Virus record (IMG/VR): IMGVR_UViG_3300045931_000045
Location: 1 to 22,050 of that record
DNA: 22,050 nucleotides
Strand: one strand, 5' to 3'
Source of the DNA: a virus
Position 1 is the first letter of the stretch. Every line of letters starts with the position of its first letter. A program made the position numbers and the translations under genes. Under the pieces are notes generated by a model. It searched no databases and was not told where the DNA came from. It worked only from the letters and a program-made list of their open reading frames with translations. This document shows, piece by piece, positions 12,508 to 20,856 of this stretch.

Positions 12508-14486
12508 GCGCGGCTCGCGTCGAACAACACGCGCCCTCCGCTGTCACGCTGCCATTCCAGGATGCCGTTGACGATGTCGCGCACCACGTCGCCACGGAAG
12601 TAGTCGCCTGATCGCACGCCAGTCACGTTGAGCGTGGCGCTGTCCTGCCTCCTAGGCTTGCCAGGCGTCTCGACGGTGACCCGCTCGCCGGCGGTGGCCA
12701 TGAACGATACCGGCACGCGGTCGATGCCAGCCGGACCAGCGATGTTGAATGAGCCGCCGTGCGCCATGCCGATCGGCGTGCCCTTGATTGCAGCGACCAG
12801 CGACAAGCCCTTGGCCAAGACTATGGCGGCAGCAGCGAGGTTGCCAGGAAACGGACCGACGAGCGCCTCGGCAGAGGCAGCAAAAGATGAGAACAGAGCT
12901 TGCGCCGCCATCGCGATCTTGGAAGCTCGAACCCAATCTTTCTGATCACCACCAATCGCCGTGAACATTTCTCCGAACGCGCCGGCAATCTGCCCGGCAG
13001 CACTGGAATAGGTCGCAGCCAGCGCCATGGCCGCCTTCTGCGACGCTGCGACGCGAACTTCTTCGGTGATCTTTCCTTTCTGGTGCAGTAGATCAATCTG
13101 GTCTAGCTTGAGTGCATACTGATCCCAGGGGGTCAAGAACTCCTGCGTCAGCTTCATGCCCTGCAGTCCAAGCATGGCTTCATTCAATTTTTGAACTGAA
13201 GGAGGAAGCGCGAGAATAGCTTTATTGCCTTCGAAGAATGATGCCTCGACGAGCTTCATCTGAACGGCAGTCTGCGCCAGACCAGGAGCCAGCTGACGGG
13301 AAAAAACATTGGACGCTTCGATGGTCTCGATTCGCAGGCTCTCCAGCTTCTTCCTCAGAGCTTCCGCAATCTGCGCCTGCTCCTTGGACTGCATCTCGCG
13401 CTTCAGTTTGGCTTCCGCTTCAGCCTGCGCATCCAGCGACTTCTTCAAGCGATCGGTCTGGTCAGTCAATGCGGCAGTGCTGATGCCGACTGACTGAAGC
13501 AGCTTGGCGAAATCATTCATGAAAGTAGAAGACTCACTGAGTTGCCCCAGCGCTTTGGCAGCAAAGACAATGCCAGCGGCAATCAGAGCGAACTTGAGCA
13601 GCAGCGGAGACAGTATGGCGACTATCGCACCCATCGCGATCAGGAACGGAGTGGAGTTATCAGCGACGAATCTCAACGCTCTGCCTATCGCCTCCGCCGT
13701 CGACCGGAAACCATCGGAGTCAAGAGTCGCCTTGACTATCTTATTGCTCAGGTCCTCCAGCCGCGGCAGCACTAGGCTGGCAATGACGTTGTAGAACCCC
13801 TGACTGGCGGCAGACATCCGCTTTAGGTTGTCCTGAAAATTCTCTGCCTGCTTGGCCGTATCCTTACTGATGACAAGATTCAGCTTCTGCGCCTGCTCGT
13901 AGACTTCCTGAATTCCTTTCGCTCCAGAGTTCAGCAGCGGAATGAGCTGCTGACCAACGCGCGCACCGAACACCCCCATCGCGATGGCGGTCTTGGTCGC
14001 GCCATCCTCAGTGCGCGCGAACTCGAACGCCAGCTTCTCGAGCTGCTTCTCCGGTGTCAGATCCTTGAATGCCTTGGCATCGATGCCAAGCGCCTTCAAG
14101 GCGCGCGCCATCTCGCCAGTTTCCTTGTCGGCGTCGGTCATGCCCTTGGCAAGCCGACCCATCGCCTTGGTGAGTGACTCGATGCTCACATCGGACAGGC
14201 CAGCCGCCAGCGACAAGGCCGACATGGCCTCAGTGGTGACGCCGATCTTCTGGGCTTCCTTGCCGAGCTTGTCCATTGAATCAATGGCGCGCCCGACACC
14301 CTTGATCATGTCTCCGATCGCGCTGCCGACCTTGTCGAATATCTCAGCAAGTTTTATCCCGGCAGCAACAGCAGTAGCGTCGCGCGCGAAGCCCTTCAGG
14401 CCGCTGCTGGCCTTCTTGATGCCATCCTCGAACTCGCCGGTATCGGCTCCGAGGACAACACGTAGTGCGCCAATAATGGCGGCCAT
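12504..14486 (-). CDS. Tail length tape measure protein
   Basis: The 660-residue protein is long, helical and rich in Ala, Lys and Glu, with the tape-measure signature at its start (LRVVLGADTGEFEDGIKKAS). Residues about 290-330 contain two adjacent hydrophobic segments (TPFLIAMGAIVAILSPLLL, ALIAAGIVFAAKAL), the membrane-interacting part found in many tape measures. The C-terminus has AHGGSFNIAGPAGIDRVPVSF and GERVTVETPG, a β-rich end common to the family. Tail length is set by this protein; at about 0.15 nm per residue, 660 residues suggest a tail near 100 nm. It follows the chaperone frameshift product with an ATGA overlap and precedes the distal tail gene, the usual order. Confidence 0.88.
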   Translation of the reverse strand: MAAIIGALRVVLGADTGEFEDGIKKASSGLKGFARDATAVAAGIKLAEIFDKVGSAIGDMIKGVGRAIDSMDKLGKEAQKIGVTTEAMSALSLAAGLSDVSIESLTKAMGRLAKGMTDADKETGEMARALKALGIDAKAFKDLTPEKQLEKLAFEFARTEDGATKTAIAMGVFGARVGQQLIPLLNSGAKGIQEVYEQAQKLNLVISKDTAKQAENFQDNLKRMSAASQGFYNVIASLVLPRLEDLSNKIVKATLDSDGFRSTAEAIGRALRFVADNSTPFLIAMGAIVAILSPLLLKFALIAAGIVFAAKALGQLSESSTFMNDFAKLLQSVGISTAALTDQTDRLKKSLDAQAEAEAKLKREMQSKEQAQIAEALRKKLESLRIETIEASNVFSRQLAPGLAQTAVQMKLVEASFFEGNKAILALPPSVQKLNEAMLGLQGMKLTQEFLTPWDQYALKLDQIDLLHQKGKITEEVRVAASQKAAMALAATYSSAAGQIAGAFGEMFTAIGGDQKDWVRASKIAMAAQALFSSFAASAEALVGPFPGNLAAAAIVLAKGLSLVAAIKGTPIGMAHGGSFNIAGPAGIDRVPVSFMATAGERVTVETPGKPRRQDSATLNVTGVRSGDYFRGDVVRDIVNGILEWQRDSGGRVLFDASRA

Positions 14487-14812
14487 CAGCCAGCTACCTT
14501 ACCTTTTCGCGCGGCCTCGACGCGCTCCATGGCCTTGACCCACTTGTTCATGACTTCAGCCTGCTCCTCCAGCGTCTGCTTGCGGCGTCTCTGCGAGGGC
14601 TCATCCTTGAGCAGGAGACGATTGAGCTTCGGCATTGATTTCGTTCTGCTCAAAGCAGCAACGTGCCAGGCCAGCCAGGCGCGCTCGTTGTGCTCGCGCC
14701 TGCGCTTGACTTCATAGGCGCGGAAAGTCGCGTTGATCTGCCGCGGCGTGCGACGCCAGAAAACGTCAGCGTCTAGCCCGAGGGACTCCCAGAGGGCGAG
14801 GAGTGCTTCCCA
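14486..14812 (-). CDS. -1 frameshift extension of the tail assembly chaperone (T part of G-T)
   Basis: This frame has no convincing start but reads as a real basic, helical protein of about 108 residues. From W-E-A-L it runs through FWRRTPRQINATFRAYEVKR, EHNERAWLAWHVAALSR and PKLNRLLLKDEP to EAARKGKVAG. Its stop TGA (14486-14488) overlaps the tape measure ATG. It lies in the -1 frame relative to the preceding gene and overlaps its 3' end (up to at least 14812). This matches the conserved G-GT organisation, where ribosomal slippage fuses a C-terminal T domain to the chaperone; the T part binds the tube protein and the G part coats the tape measure. The left limit given is the TGGGAAG candidate slip site; the frame is open further upstream. 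The exact slip site is unknown. Confidence 0.7.
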   Translation of the reverse strand, partial: WEALLALWESLGLDADVFWRRTPRQINATFRAYEVKRRREHNERAWLAWHVAALSRTKSMPKLNRLLLKDEPSQRRRKQTLEEQAEVMNKWVKAMERVEAARKGKVAG

Positions 14813-15165
14813 TTGGGACCGGGTGTCACCATCTGCGGAGGGCGGGCAGAACCATCCTCCGGCTCGAACGTGGCATTCAGCGCTTTGGTGATGATGTCGC
14901 TGGTCTCGTTCGGCAATTGATGCTTCCAGATCTCTGTCACGTCTTCCATGCTGAGACCAGGATGATGGTCCTGCAGACCAGCCCAGAATATCTTCTGCAA
15001 TGTGCTCAGCCGAAAATTCTCTGGATCGTTCGCCAACTTGACGATCTTCGTGGTGCTCATGTCCAGCATCTCTTCCAGCTGCCGCAGCGCGTTAGTGGAA
15101 AAATGCATGGTGTAGCTGGACGCGCCAGCCCTGAACTCAATATCTCCGCGCAAGGAGTTCGCCAT
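14773..15165 (-). CDS. Tail assembly chaperone (G-type), 130 residues
   Basis: The 130-residue protein begins MANSLRGDIEFRAGASSYTM and continues with a helical core (NALRQLEEMLDMST, STLQKIFWAGLQDHHPGLS, DIITKALNATFEPEDG). It resembles the GTA-type or lambda gpG-type chaperones that lie between tube and tape measure genes. The last 25 residues (Pro/Ser/Gly-rich) end at TAG 14773-14775 and look like the out-of-frame leftovers expected upstream of a frameshift. It would keep the tape measure soluble until the tail tube polymerises around it. A large frame-extended product is predicted in addition. It starts nine bases after the tube gene stop. Confidence 0.72.
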   Translation of the reverse strand: MANSLRGDIEFRAGASSYTMHFSTNALRQLEEMLDMSTTKIVKLANDPENFRLSTLQKIFWAGLQDHHPGLSMEDVTEIWKHQLPNETSDIITKALNATFEPEDGSARPPQMVTPGPNGKHSSPSGSPSG

Positions 15166-15173
15166 CGTTATCC

Positions 15174-15635
15174 TCAGTAGTTGGTTGTGATCAGGCCGGT
15201 CACCTTGATCGTGACGGTGGCCGTCATCTTATCATCTACTGGCGCTTCCGGCTCATAGCCCGTGATCTCTCCGTTGAATGTCCACGACATGCCATTGGAG
15301 AAGATGATCTGGCAGCTGCGGCGCCGGCTCTCAGTGACTGCCGTGTTCATCCAGTCGAACAATATCTGGTCTGTTTCGCTGCCAGGAATGAAGTTCATCT
15401 CGAACGAAGTTTCACCAGGATCGATTAGTCCGCTGATGAACTCGCGAATGCGACCGGGAGACTGCATGTGAGTGACGTCGACCTGATCCACGGTAAGCGA
15501 CGGAGGCGTTATGTTGCTGACCTCCGACAGGTACATGTAGTCCGTTGGGGAGGACCCGCTGTTGCCAACGCGAAAGAATGAGCCATAGCCAAGCAACGCG
15601 CTGCTTGCTTGACCTTCGGGAGGGGAGTTAGCCAT
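15174..15635 (-). CDS. Major tail tube protein
   Basis: The 153-residue protein reads as a siphophage tube subunit. It has a short flexible N-terminus, then strands with YMYLSEVSNITPPSLTVDQV, DVTHMQSPGRIREFISG and DPGETSFEMNFIPG, a central helix (TDQILFDWMNTA), and final strands SWTFNGEITGYEPEAP and KMTATVTIKVTG. The DPGE-x-SFEMNF and GYEPEAP segments are typical of tube proteins of the lambda gpV type. A strong AAAGGAG lies eight bases before ATG 15635, in keeping with the high copy number needed. Its position between the connector genes and the chaperone agrees. It polymerises into the tube through which DNA passes. Confidence 0.82.
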   Translation of the reverse strand: MANSPPEGQASSALLGYGSFFRVGNSGSSPTDYMYLSEVSNITPPSLTVDQVDVTHMQSPGRIREFISGLIDPGETSFEMNFIPGSETDQILFDWMNTAVTESRRRSCQIIFSNGMSWTFNGEITGYEPEAPVDDKMTATVTIKVTGLITTNY

Positions 15636-15643
15636 CGGGTTTG

Positions 15644-15650
15644 CTCCTTT
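15644..15650 (-). promoter_or_regulatory. Strong Shine-Dalgarno AAAGGAG of the tail tube gene
   Basis: The minus strand reads AAAGGAG, eight bases upstream of ATG 15635. It fixes the start of the tube protein and is one of the best ribosome binding sites in the late operon, fitting a high-copy structural protein. Confidence 0.8.
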
Positions 15651-15656
15651 GTGTGA

Positions 15657-16106
15657 TCACTTCTTTGCCGCCAGTCGAGCAGCCTTGCGCGCCGCCCGCG
15701 CCGCGGCTTTCTCTATCTCGATCCAGAGATCGTCGGCCACGCTTTTCAACGCCGTCTGTTTGTTGGCATCCCACGCCGGCCGCAGCGTCGGGTGCGGTGT
15801 GCTGTTGACGGTTCCGAATTCTTCCGTGATTGCTTGTGCAAGCGCGCCGGGGCCGGCAAAGACTTCCACTTCGGATTCTTTTTGATGTTGCGATCGCTGA
15901 CGCTTCGACAGCTTGTCGCTAACGCCAAATGAGCGCTGAAGTCTACCCGTCAGCACGCGCGACGCTGATCTGGCATCATCTGCGATCGGTTGGCCGGCCT
16001 TGATCAGCGCCCGCTTGATCACGTTTTTCTGGGTAGCTCTCGGCAATTCGCCAAGCGCATCCAGCGTGTCGCTCAATCCCTCAACGACGAAAGTCTTTTT
16101 CGCCAA
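15657..16106 (-). CDS. HK97 gp10-like neck / tail-joining protein, TTG start
   Basis: The 149-residue protein begins LAKKTFVVEGLSDTLDALGE (L read as Met from TTG). It follows the HK97-gp10-like pattern: an N-terminal strand-helix, then PRATQKNVIKRALIKAGQPI, TGRLQRSF, and a later VEVFAGPG, EFGTVNSTPHPTLRPAWD. It ends in an alanine/lysine-rich helix (EIEKAAARAARKAARLAAKK). The family lies at the head-tail interface and tail terminus. I use TTG 16106, one base after the previous stop (TGA 16108-16110), because an ATG further upstream (16172) would overlap the previous gene by 65 bases with a sequence unlike the family. No strong Shine-Dalgarno is visible, consistent with re-initiation. Confidence 0.72.
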   Translation of the reverse strand: MAKKTFVVEGLSDTLDALGELPRATQKNVIKRALIKAGQPIADDARSASRVLTGRLQRSFGVSDKLSKRQRSQHQKESEVEVFAGPGALAQAITEEFGTVNSTPHPTLRPAWDANKQTALKSVADDLWIEIEKAAARAARKAARLAAKK

Positions 16107-16107
16107 T

Positions 16108-16530
16108 TCAGTACTCGGCGAACTTGAAGAAATAATCCCTGCGGCGAGCAAACAACTTGGCAGTCGAGTCATACTCGTCGCGACCTATGTCATGGAACAC
16201 ACCGTGGATGTTCACGGTTGACTGCGGCGAGTTCGATCCATATGCAACCACACCGCGGAACCCGCTCAGTGCATCGAAGCAGGCATCCCCAAGCTGAGCA
16301 GACAGGTCGGCTGTCAGAGCCCAGCCGTCAATCTGGTAGCGCGCACTGATCAGATTATCTGAGCTTCGCATGTTATAAGTCGTGTCTTCAGTCACCAGGA
16401 AATACACCACACTCGGGCTGGTGATGCCCTGCGGCAGCAGGGTCGGATAGACGCGCGAGCCTCCGACCAAGCCGGACACGGTGGCGTTGTTCAGCAGCAA
16501 TTGCCTGATCGCCGGGCGGATGTCTTTCAT
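16108..16530 (-). CDS. DUF3168 tail completion / terminator protein
   Basis: The 140-residue protein has features of DUF3168 tail-completion proteins: an N-terminal helix (DIRPAIRQLLLNNATVSGLV), SRVYPTLLPQGITSPSVVYF, then ARYQIDGWALT, a helix-loop with CFDALSGFRG, and a final strand-helix ending RRDYFFKFAEY. It corresponds to proteins that cap the tail where it meets the head (SPP1 gp17-like). It starts directly after the stop of the large fibre-like gene (TAG 16531-16533 abuts ATG 16528-16530) and precedes the HK97 gp10-like gene by one base. Confidence 0.75.
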   Translation of the reverse strand: MKDIRPAIRQLLLNNATVSGLVGGSRVYPTLLPQGITSPSVVYFLVTEDTTYNMRSSDNLISARYQIDGWALTADLSAQLGDACFDALSGFRGVVAYGSNSPQSTVNIHGVFHDIGRDEYDSTAKLFARRRDYFFKFAEY

Positions 16531-18576
16531 CTACGTCCCGTTGTTCGACCGCGCTATTTCCAGCCACGCGCTGAGAGCGACGCTGTAAACTAGCGTGATA
16601 GTGTCTTCTTCGTTATCGAGTACCATGTCGCCGGCCAATTTGAGATTTCCCGTGCCATCCTTGAGGGTAACGGTGCGGGCAGAATTGGCGGCGCGGAGAA
16701 TGAGTAATTCGCAGACTCCTAGGGATGGGGTGATCGTGTCCAGATCGTCGGACGCGGCATCGGCTTCAGTGTCGACGGTATGAAACGACTGCGTTTGAGA
16801 GATGACTCCAGATGCGATGGTCCGCTCGGACTCACCCAGATAAAATGCGAGCGGCCCACTGCATAATGTTCGACCGCTAATGATTGTATTAGCGCCTGGA
16901 ATAGTGATTCCACTTCCTCCAAAAATTATCTGGTCAACACCCCCACTCGCCAGCGTTGGTGTTCCGCCGCCGCTTGGGTTGTCATATAGCCTGAACTTGC
17001 TAGTCGCACCCTTTTTTGCCTCTATATAGGTGAAGTCCGTTGGCGCAGCCGACGATGCATTAACTTGCAAGTATCCTGTTGTGTTTGTCGTTGGTGGCGT
17101 TGCGCTGTCGCCTGCTGCCCCCACATCAGCATAAGATGGCGTAGTCGGCAGCAGCGACGAATTGTTCAGAAGCGGATAAACATCCTGATCAACCGTCGCG
17201 ATCAATCCAGTTGTGTTGGTTACGGTGCCCCCAGCGACGGTGCGATAAATTCTGTAACCGCCAACCGCGCCCTCGACGGGCGTCCATGTGACCAAGTTAT
17301 TTTGATTGTCCTGAGATAGATCATCAAAGCCAACGGCAGTGCTTACCTCCGCAGACGATTGCGATGTGAGACCATCCGCGAGAACGGCAACGACTTTATA
17401 AGCATAGGTTTTACTGCCGCCGCCAACACATTGGTACTGCCCAAGGCACCCGGTTTGAACGCTGGTAATGGTTGGAACACCGAGAGCCTGGATATCCACG
17501 CGCCCATTGATTGCGCCGCCGAGCGTGAGATTGTCCCCGAACTGAACCACACCATCGCCAGTGCGGATGGCCATGCTCAGATTAAGCGCTGCTTCCATGT
17601 CTGGGATATTGATCCCGATATTGTTGATCACATTGCCCGCGTCAATCTTGTTCTCAAACCATCCCGCTATGGCATTGGCGGTATGGCTCTCGACTTTGAC
17701 ACACCCACCAATACCGACGCCGATCTTATTCGATAATGCAATAATGTTCTGATTGAGATAAACCCGACCCAGAACACCAGAAACGCCCCCGGCCGTATCG
17801 ATCGGATCGAATTCATTCACGGAGCAATAGCCATTTGTGAATACGGTGAACAAGCCACCAATCGCACCATCGCCAACAACCCCACCGCCGCCTGGATTGC
17901 CCATGGACGCCGTACCCATTACTCCGCAAGTCGGATTGGTGCTTCCTGCAGAACCTTCACGATGCAACCGATATGCAGAGAACCGTCCTCCAACCAGCCA
18001 AGCTAGAACGGTATCGCTGTCTGATGAGACGGTTCCGGATACGCCGCAATACATTGAACCGTGGTTGTCAACGTCGGTGCTTGGAGTCACCTCCGTATGA
18101 AACGACGGTCCGATAAATTCGAGTTCATCAGGAGCCGGGGCCGGACCAGTAAATTCCCAACGCAGGTCGAATGGAGACTTAAAAACTCGATCGCCAGCCA
18201 ATTGGGTGCCCGCATTGTCAAACGAAATGACGTACTGGGTTGGACTATCTTGAACATAAAGTGCCCCCGTGCCTCCGTTATCAGCAGCCGCGGAATTGAT
18301 CCAACCATCCGAAGAAGTCCTAACCGCAAATCCAGCATCAGAACCGAGCGACGCGTCAAGGTCTGGATCGAGATTATCCAATCGACTGTCGAGCGTTGCC
18401 GACATTGTTTCGAGCGCATCAAGCCGCGCGTCAGCGTCGGTAAAACCCGTGTCGTGCGTATCAAGCCGGCCCTCTACATCCGAGAAGCCGCTGTTGATCT
18501 TGCCGCCAGCGGTTCGGAGCGTATCACCAGTGCCGTCGTCCGGAGTAGAGCCGATATTGATTGGATCGTAACTCAT
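16531..18576 (-). CDS. Large fibre-like virion protein within the head-tail joining region
   Basis: The 681-residue protein starts MSYDPINIGSTPDDGTGDTL, leads into a helical, heptad-like stretch (about residues 30-75, DVEGRLDTHDTGFTDADARL), and is then dominated by glycine-rich β-sequence. A fibronectin-like segment (KTYAYKVVAVLADGLTSQSS, residues about 390-415) lies in the middle, followed by a β-rich C-terminus. That C-terminus (YLGESERTIASGVISQTQSF, then EADAASDDLDTI, ILRAANSARTVTLKDG, WLEIARS) resembles an end module found on many phage appendage proteins. It overlaps the head-closure stop by ATGA and abuts the DUF3168 gene. It may be a head or neck fibre, as its location suggests, rather than a tail-tip fibre. 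I cannot assign a receptor or enzyme activity. Confidence 0.55.
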   Translation of the reverse strand: MSYDPINIGSTPDDGTGDTLRTAGGKINSGFSDVEGRLDTHDTGFTDADARLDALETMSATLDSRLDNLDPDLDASLGSDAGFAVRTSSDGWINSAAADNGGTGALYVQDSPTQYVISFDNAGTQLAGDRVFKSPFDLRWEFTGPAPAPDELEFIGPSFHTEVTPSTDVDNHGSMYCGVSGTVSSDSDTVLAWLVGGRFSAYRLHREGSAGSTNPTCGVMGTASMGNPGGGGVVGDGAIGGLFTVFTNGYCSVNEFDPIDTAGGVSGVLGRVYLNQNIIALSNKIGVGIGGCVKVESHTANAIAGWFENKIDAGNVINNIGINIPDMEAALNLSMAIRTGDGVVQFGDNLTLGGAINGRVDIQALGVPTITSVQTGCLGQYQCVGGGSKTYAYKVVAVLADGLTSQSSAEVSTAVGFDDLSQDNQNNLVTWTPVEGAVGGYRIYRTVAGGTVTNTTGLIATVDQDVYPLLNNSSLLPTTPSYADVGAAGDSATPPTTNTTGYLQVNASSAAPTDFTYIEAKKGATSKFRLYDNPSGGGTPTLASGGVDQIIFGGSGITIPGANTIISGRTLCSGPLAFYLGESERTIASGVISQTQSFHTVDTEADAASDDLDTITPSLGVCELLILRAANSARTVTLKDGTGNLKLAGDMVLDNEEDTITLVYSVALSAWLEIARSNNGT

Positions 18577-18995
18577 GTTTCGGCATCCATGGTTATTTCA
18601 GTGGAATCAAAAGTCGTGTCTTCCGAGTCGAAAGTCACCGATTGCTCGTCGTCGCCGACGACTAGCGGAAGCTCACCCGCAGCCCAGGCATCGACCTCGA
18701 TGCCCTGCCTCCGGCCGATCTCGCGCACGTCGGTGATGTTGAATTGTCGACCGTCGAACAGAATGCGATGCTCGACCGTTATGCCGGATACTGCATTCGA
18801 CCAACGGAATGCAAACGTCTTGACGGCATAACCGACATTCTGGCGCGCCGCGAAACGTTCGGCCCCGGCATTCTCGCGCTTCTCGGCCCAGACCGTCGCC
18901 ACGGTGCTCCACTCGACGACTTCCTCGCCGCTGTCACTGTGCGTGATCAACTGACTTTGGATCGTGATGCGGCGATCGAGCTTCTCGTGCTGCAT
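18573..18995 (-). CDS. Phage head closure protein (SPP1 gp16-like adaptor)
   Basis: The 140-residue protein has the head-tail adaptor signature: LDRRITIQSQLITHSDSGEE at the start, TVATVWAEKRENAGAERFAA, a strand with VKTFAFRWS, ITVEHRILFDGRQFNITDV and a REIGRRQGIEVDA turn. Such proteins (Phage_H_T_join) close the portal after packaging and receive the tail. The last 25 residues (DDEQSVTFDSEDTTFDSTEI) are an acidic Phe-Asp-Ser-rich tail outside the family core and probably unstructured. ATG 18995 lies three bases after the upstream stop. Its appearance after three fibre-like genes and before another is unusual. Confidence 0.8.
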   Translation of the reverse strand: MQHEKLDRRITIQSQLITHSDSGEEVVEWSTVATVWAEKRENAGAERFAARQNVGYAVKTFAFRWSNAVSGITVEHRILFDGRQFNITDVREIGRRQGIEVDAWAAGELPLVVGDDEQSVTFDSEDTTFDSTEITMDAET

Positions 18996-18998
18996 GCG

Positions 18999-20465
18999 TC
19001 ATCCGCGTCGCTGCGTGTTGTGCCGGCGCGCGCTCTGTGTGTTCGATCGGCGACCGCTGGAAACTTGAGGAGAGCGCGAGATGGTGTTTTCGTTGGCGGG
19101 CGAGAACACGCGGACGCTACCCTCGCGCAGTGGGATTGCGCGGACCCGTTCAGTATCAACCGAGAGCGTGCCGGACCCAGCAAAGACGGCATGTATTTGC
19201 TGATGGCTGATTACGGTAACGCTGAGCGCCCCGTCGCCACTGAACGTCGCTGCCGCCGCCGCGCCAACCACCGCGCGCGCAGACATCGCGCCACTGCCGG
19301 CGAATGTGGCCTGCGCAAGTTTGTTTTGCGCCTGAACCGATAGCGAGCCGGAACCGTTGAACCTCGCCGCGGCCAGCTTGACAACATACGCGTCAGCCGA
19401 AAACGAGCCGAGGCCCAGGAACCGCGCGGCGATGGCGGCCCGCAGCGTGGCGAGCGCCGACAGCGAGCCAACGCCGTCAAAGCGCGCGGCGGCTGAAAGC
19501 CGAAGCCGCGCCAGCGCCGATAGATTTCCAACGCCATCGAAGCGCGCCGAGATGCTGGCGCGCACCGTCGCAAGGACGGATAACGAGCCAGCGCCGTTGA
19601 AGGTGGCTTCGCCGAGTTGAATGCCAGCCTGAACGGCCTGGGCCGAAAGGTTGCCAGTGCCGTTGAAGATTGCAGCGGCTTGCTGGCGCGATGTCGTGTT
19701 GATCGACATCGAGCCAGCGCCGTTGAAGATCGCGCTGGCCTGAAAGCGGGCGGCAACCAGGGCAGAGAGGCTGCCGGCACCTGCGAATATTGCCTCACCA
19801 AAATGCCGGCCGGCCAGGACGGCATCGGCCGATACATTACCGGCACCGTTGAATATTGCAGCCGCTGCGTGGCCTTGCGTAACGTTGGCGGAAAGATTGC
19901 CAGCACCCGCAAACGTCGCTTCCGCGGTCTTGGATTTCTGCGCATTGACGGACAAAGCGCCGCCGCCGGCAAATCGCGCCTCGGCAAACTGTTGCGCTAC
20001 CGCGAACTCAACCTCGACAAACGAGACGACCGCATAAGTATCCGCAGTCGTTTGCCCGTCCGCTGAGAGCGAGCCAGCGCCGTTGAATGTGGAAGCCGCG
20101 CCATGTGCCTGGCTTGCAGCCGCCTGCAGCGAGCCAGCACCCTCTAAAGTCGCCGCCGCCGTTTTCGATTTACCGGCATCAGCGGAAACGGTGCCGATGC
20201 CATCAAATCTTGCAGCCGCTTGGTACGTTTGCTGCGTGGCAACCGACAGTGAGCCTGCGCCGTCTAACCTCCCTTCCCCTGAATATGCGAGCGCAAATTG
20301 AATCTCGACAAACGAGACGATAGCGCTGGCGCTTTGGGTTGTATCAGCCGACAGCGAGCCAGCGCCATTAAAGCGCGGCGTTACCGAATGCCTCAGATTT
20401 TCGTCGGCGCTGAAACCGCCGACAAGATCAGTGCCGGACGCTGTGCTGAGAGTTCTCAGCGCCAT
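18999..20465 (-). CDS. Repeat protein: 19 copies of a ~20-residue FxGxGSLSA unit
   Basis: After a 28-residue N-terminus, the 488-residue protein consists of about 19 tandem repeats (residues 29-441) of the form A-R/T/I-F-x-G-x-G-S/N-L-S-A/V, followed by 8-10 variable residues. Two copies carry an insertion with VSFVEIQFALA / VSFVEVEFAVA (first and fifth). Period 20 with conserved Phe, Gly and Ser-Leu-Ser suggests a regular β-solenoid or stacked-turn rod. The C-terminal 47 residues (RSPQVSSGRRSNTQSARRHN) are basic and low-complexity. Four related units occur in the tail fibre at 6182-8542. It starts at ATG 20465, four bases after the previous stop. It is probably a virion surface or fibre-shaft protein; the function is unknown. 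Confidence 0.6.
   Translation of the reverse strand: MALRTLSTASGTDLVGGFSADENLRHSVTPRFNGAGSLSADTTQSASAIVSFVEIQFALAYSGEGRLDGAGSLSVATQQTYQAAARFDGIGTVSADAGKSKTAAATLEGAGSLQAAASQAHGAASTFNGAGSLSADGQTTADTYAVVSFVEVEFAVAQQFAEARFAGGGALSVNAQKSKTAEATFAGAGNLSANVTQGHAAAAIFNGAGNVSADAVLAGRHFGEAIFAGAGSLSALVAARFQASAIFNGAGSMSINTTSRQQAAAIFNGTGNLSAQAVQAGIQLGEATFNGAGSLSVLATVRASISARFDGVGNLSALARLRLSAAARFDGVGSLSALATLRAAIAARFLGLGSFSADAYVVKLAAARFNGSGSLSVQAQNKLAQATFAGSGAMSARAVVGAAAAATFSGDGALSVTVISHQQIHAVFAGSGTLSVDTERVRAIPLREGSVRVFSPANENTISRSPQVSSGRRSNTQSARRHNTQRRG
19143..20381 (-). repeat. Coding tandem repeat array, 19 units of about 60 bp
   Basis: The DNA encoding the FxGxGSLSA units repeats with a 60-base period, for example the plus-strand gccgttgaa(g/t) and gagccagcgcc segments that recur at about 19570-20100. 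Copies differ mainly at third positions and in the variable half, so the array is old rather than freshly expanded. Two units have an inserted stretch of about 48 bases. Confidence 0.8.
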
Positions 20466-20469
20466 AGCA

Positions 20470-20853
20470 TCAGCTCAGCGTGATCTTCATCTGTGCCGCG
20501 GCGGCAATGACGATCGTGTCATTGCTGGCCATGCCGACCGACGCGCCGAATGTGCCGTACATCAGACGCTGCCCGCCGCTCGACGAGTTCCACATGTTCC
20601 AACCCACCGCAGTCATGATGGCAGTGGATGTGCCCTGCGGCGAGGCCGAACTGAGAATCGTTGCCGACATCTGCGGCGAGTTGGCCGCGGCGTATTTCAG
20701 CGTGCCGCGCGAACGGAACGGGCCGTCAAATGCCGATTGTGTCGTTGGCGACTGCGTGGCGTATGAAACCCAGCGCGAACCCGGCTGCGTCGCCGCTGCG
20801 CCGCCGAGCACCCAATCGAGCAGAAGTTTACGCGCGAATGGATCGAGCGGCAC
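20470..20853 (-). CDS. Small virion β-sandwich protein (Gp80-like fold by pattern), GTG start
   Basis: The 127-residue protein begins (GTG) MPLDPFARKLLLDWVLGGAA, a helix followed by a β-rich body: RWVSYATQSPTTQSAFDGPF, TLKYAAANSPQMSATILSSA, MTAVGWNMWNSSSGGQRLMY, and a final AAAQMKITLS. Helix plus LLDWLLG, then a jelly-roll with an xVGWxxW-x-S strand and a KITL end, is the layout of small phage fibre or decoration proteins such as mycobacteriophage Gp80-like proteins. It lies between two larger fibre-like genes and may decorate capsid or tail. GTG 20853 is four bases after the stop of the gene upstream. Confidence 0.5.
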   Translation of the reverse strand: MPLDPFARKLLLDWVLGGAAATQPGSRWVSYATQSPTTQSAFDGPFRSRGTLKYAAANSPQMSATILSSASPQGTSTAIMTAVGWNMWNSSSGGQRLMYGTFGASVGMASNDTIVIAAAAQMKITLS

Positions 20854-20856
20854 GAA

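Noticed and set aside
19570-20100. Direct repeats that might have been a CRISPR array or iteron set
   Set aside because: Repeats are coding, of 60-base period, imperfect and without unique spacers; they encode the FxGxGSLSA protein units.
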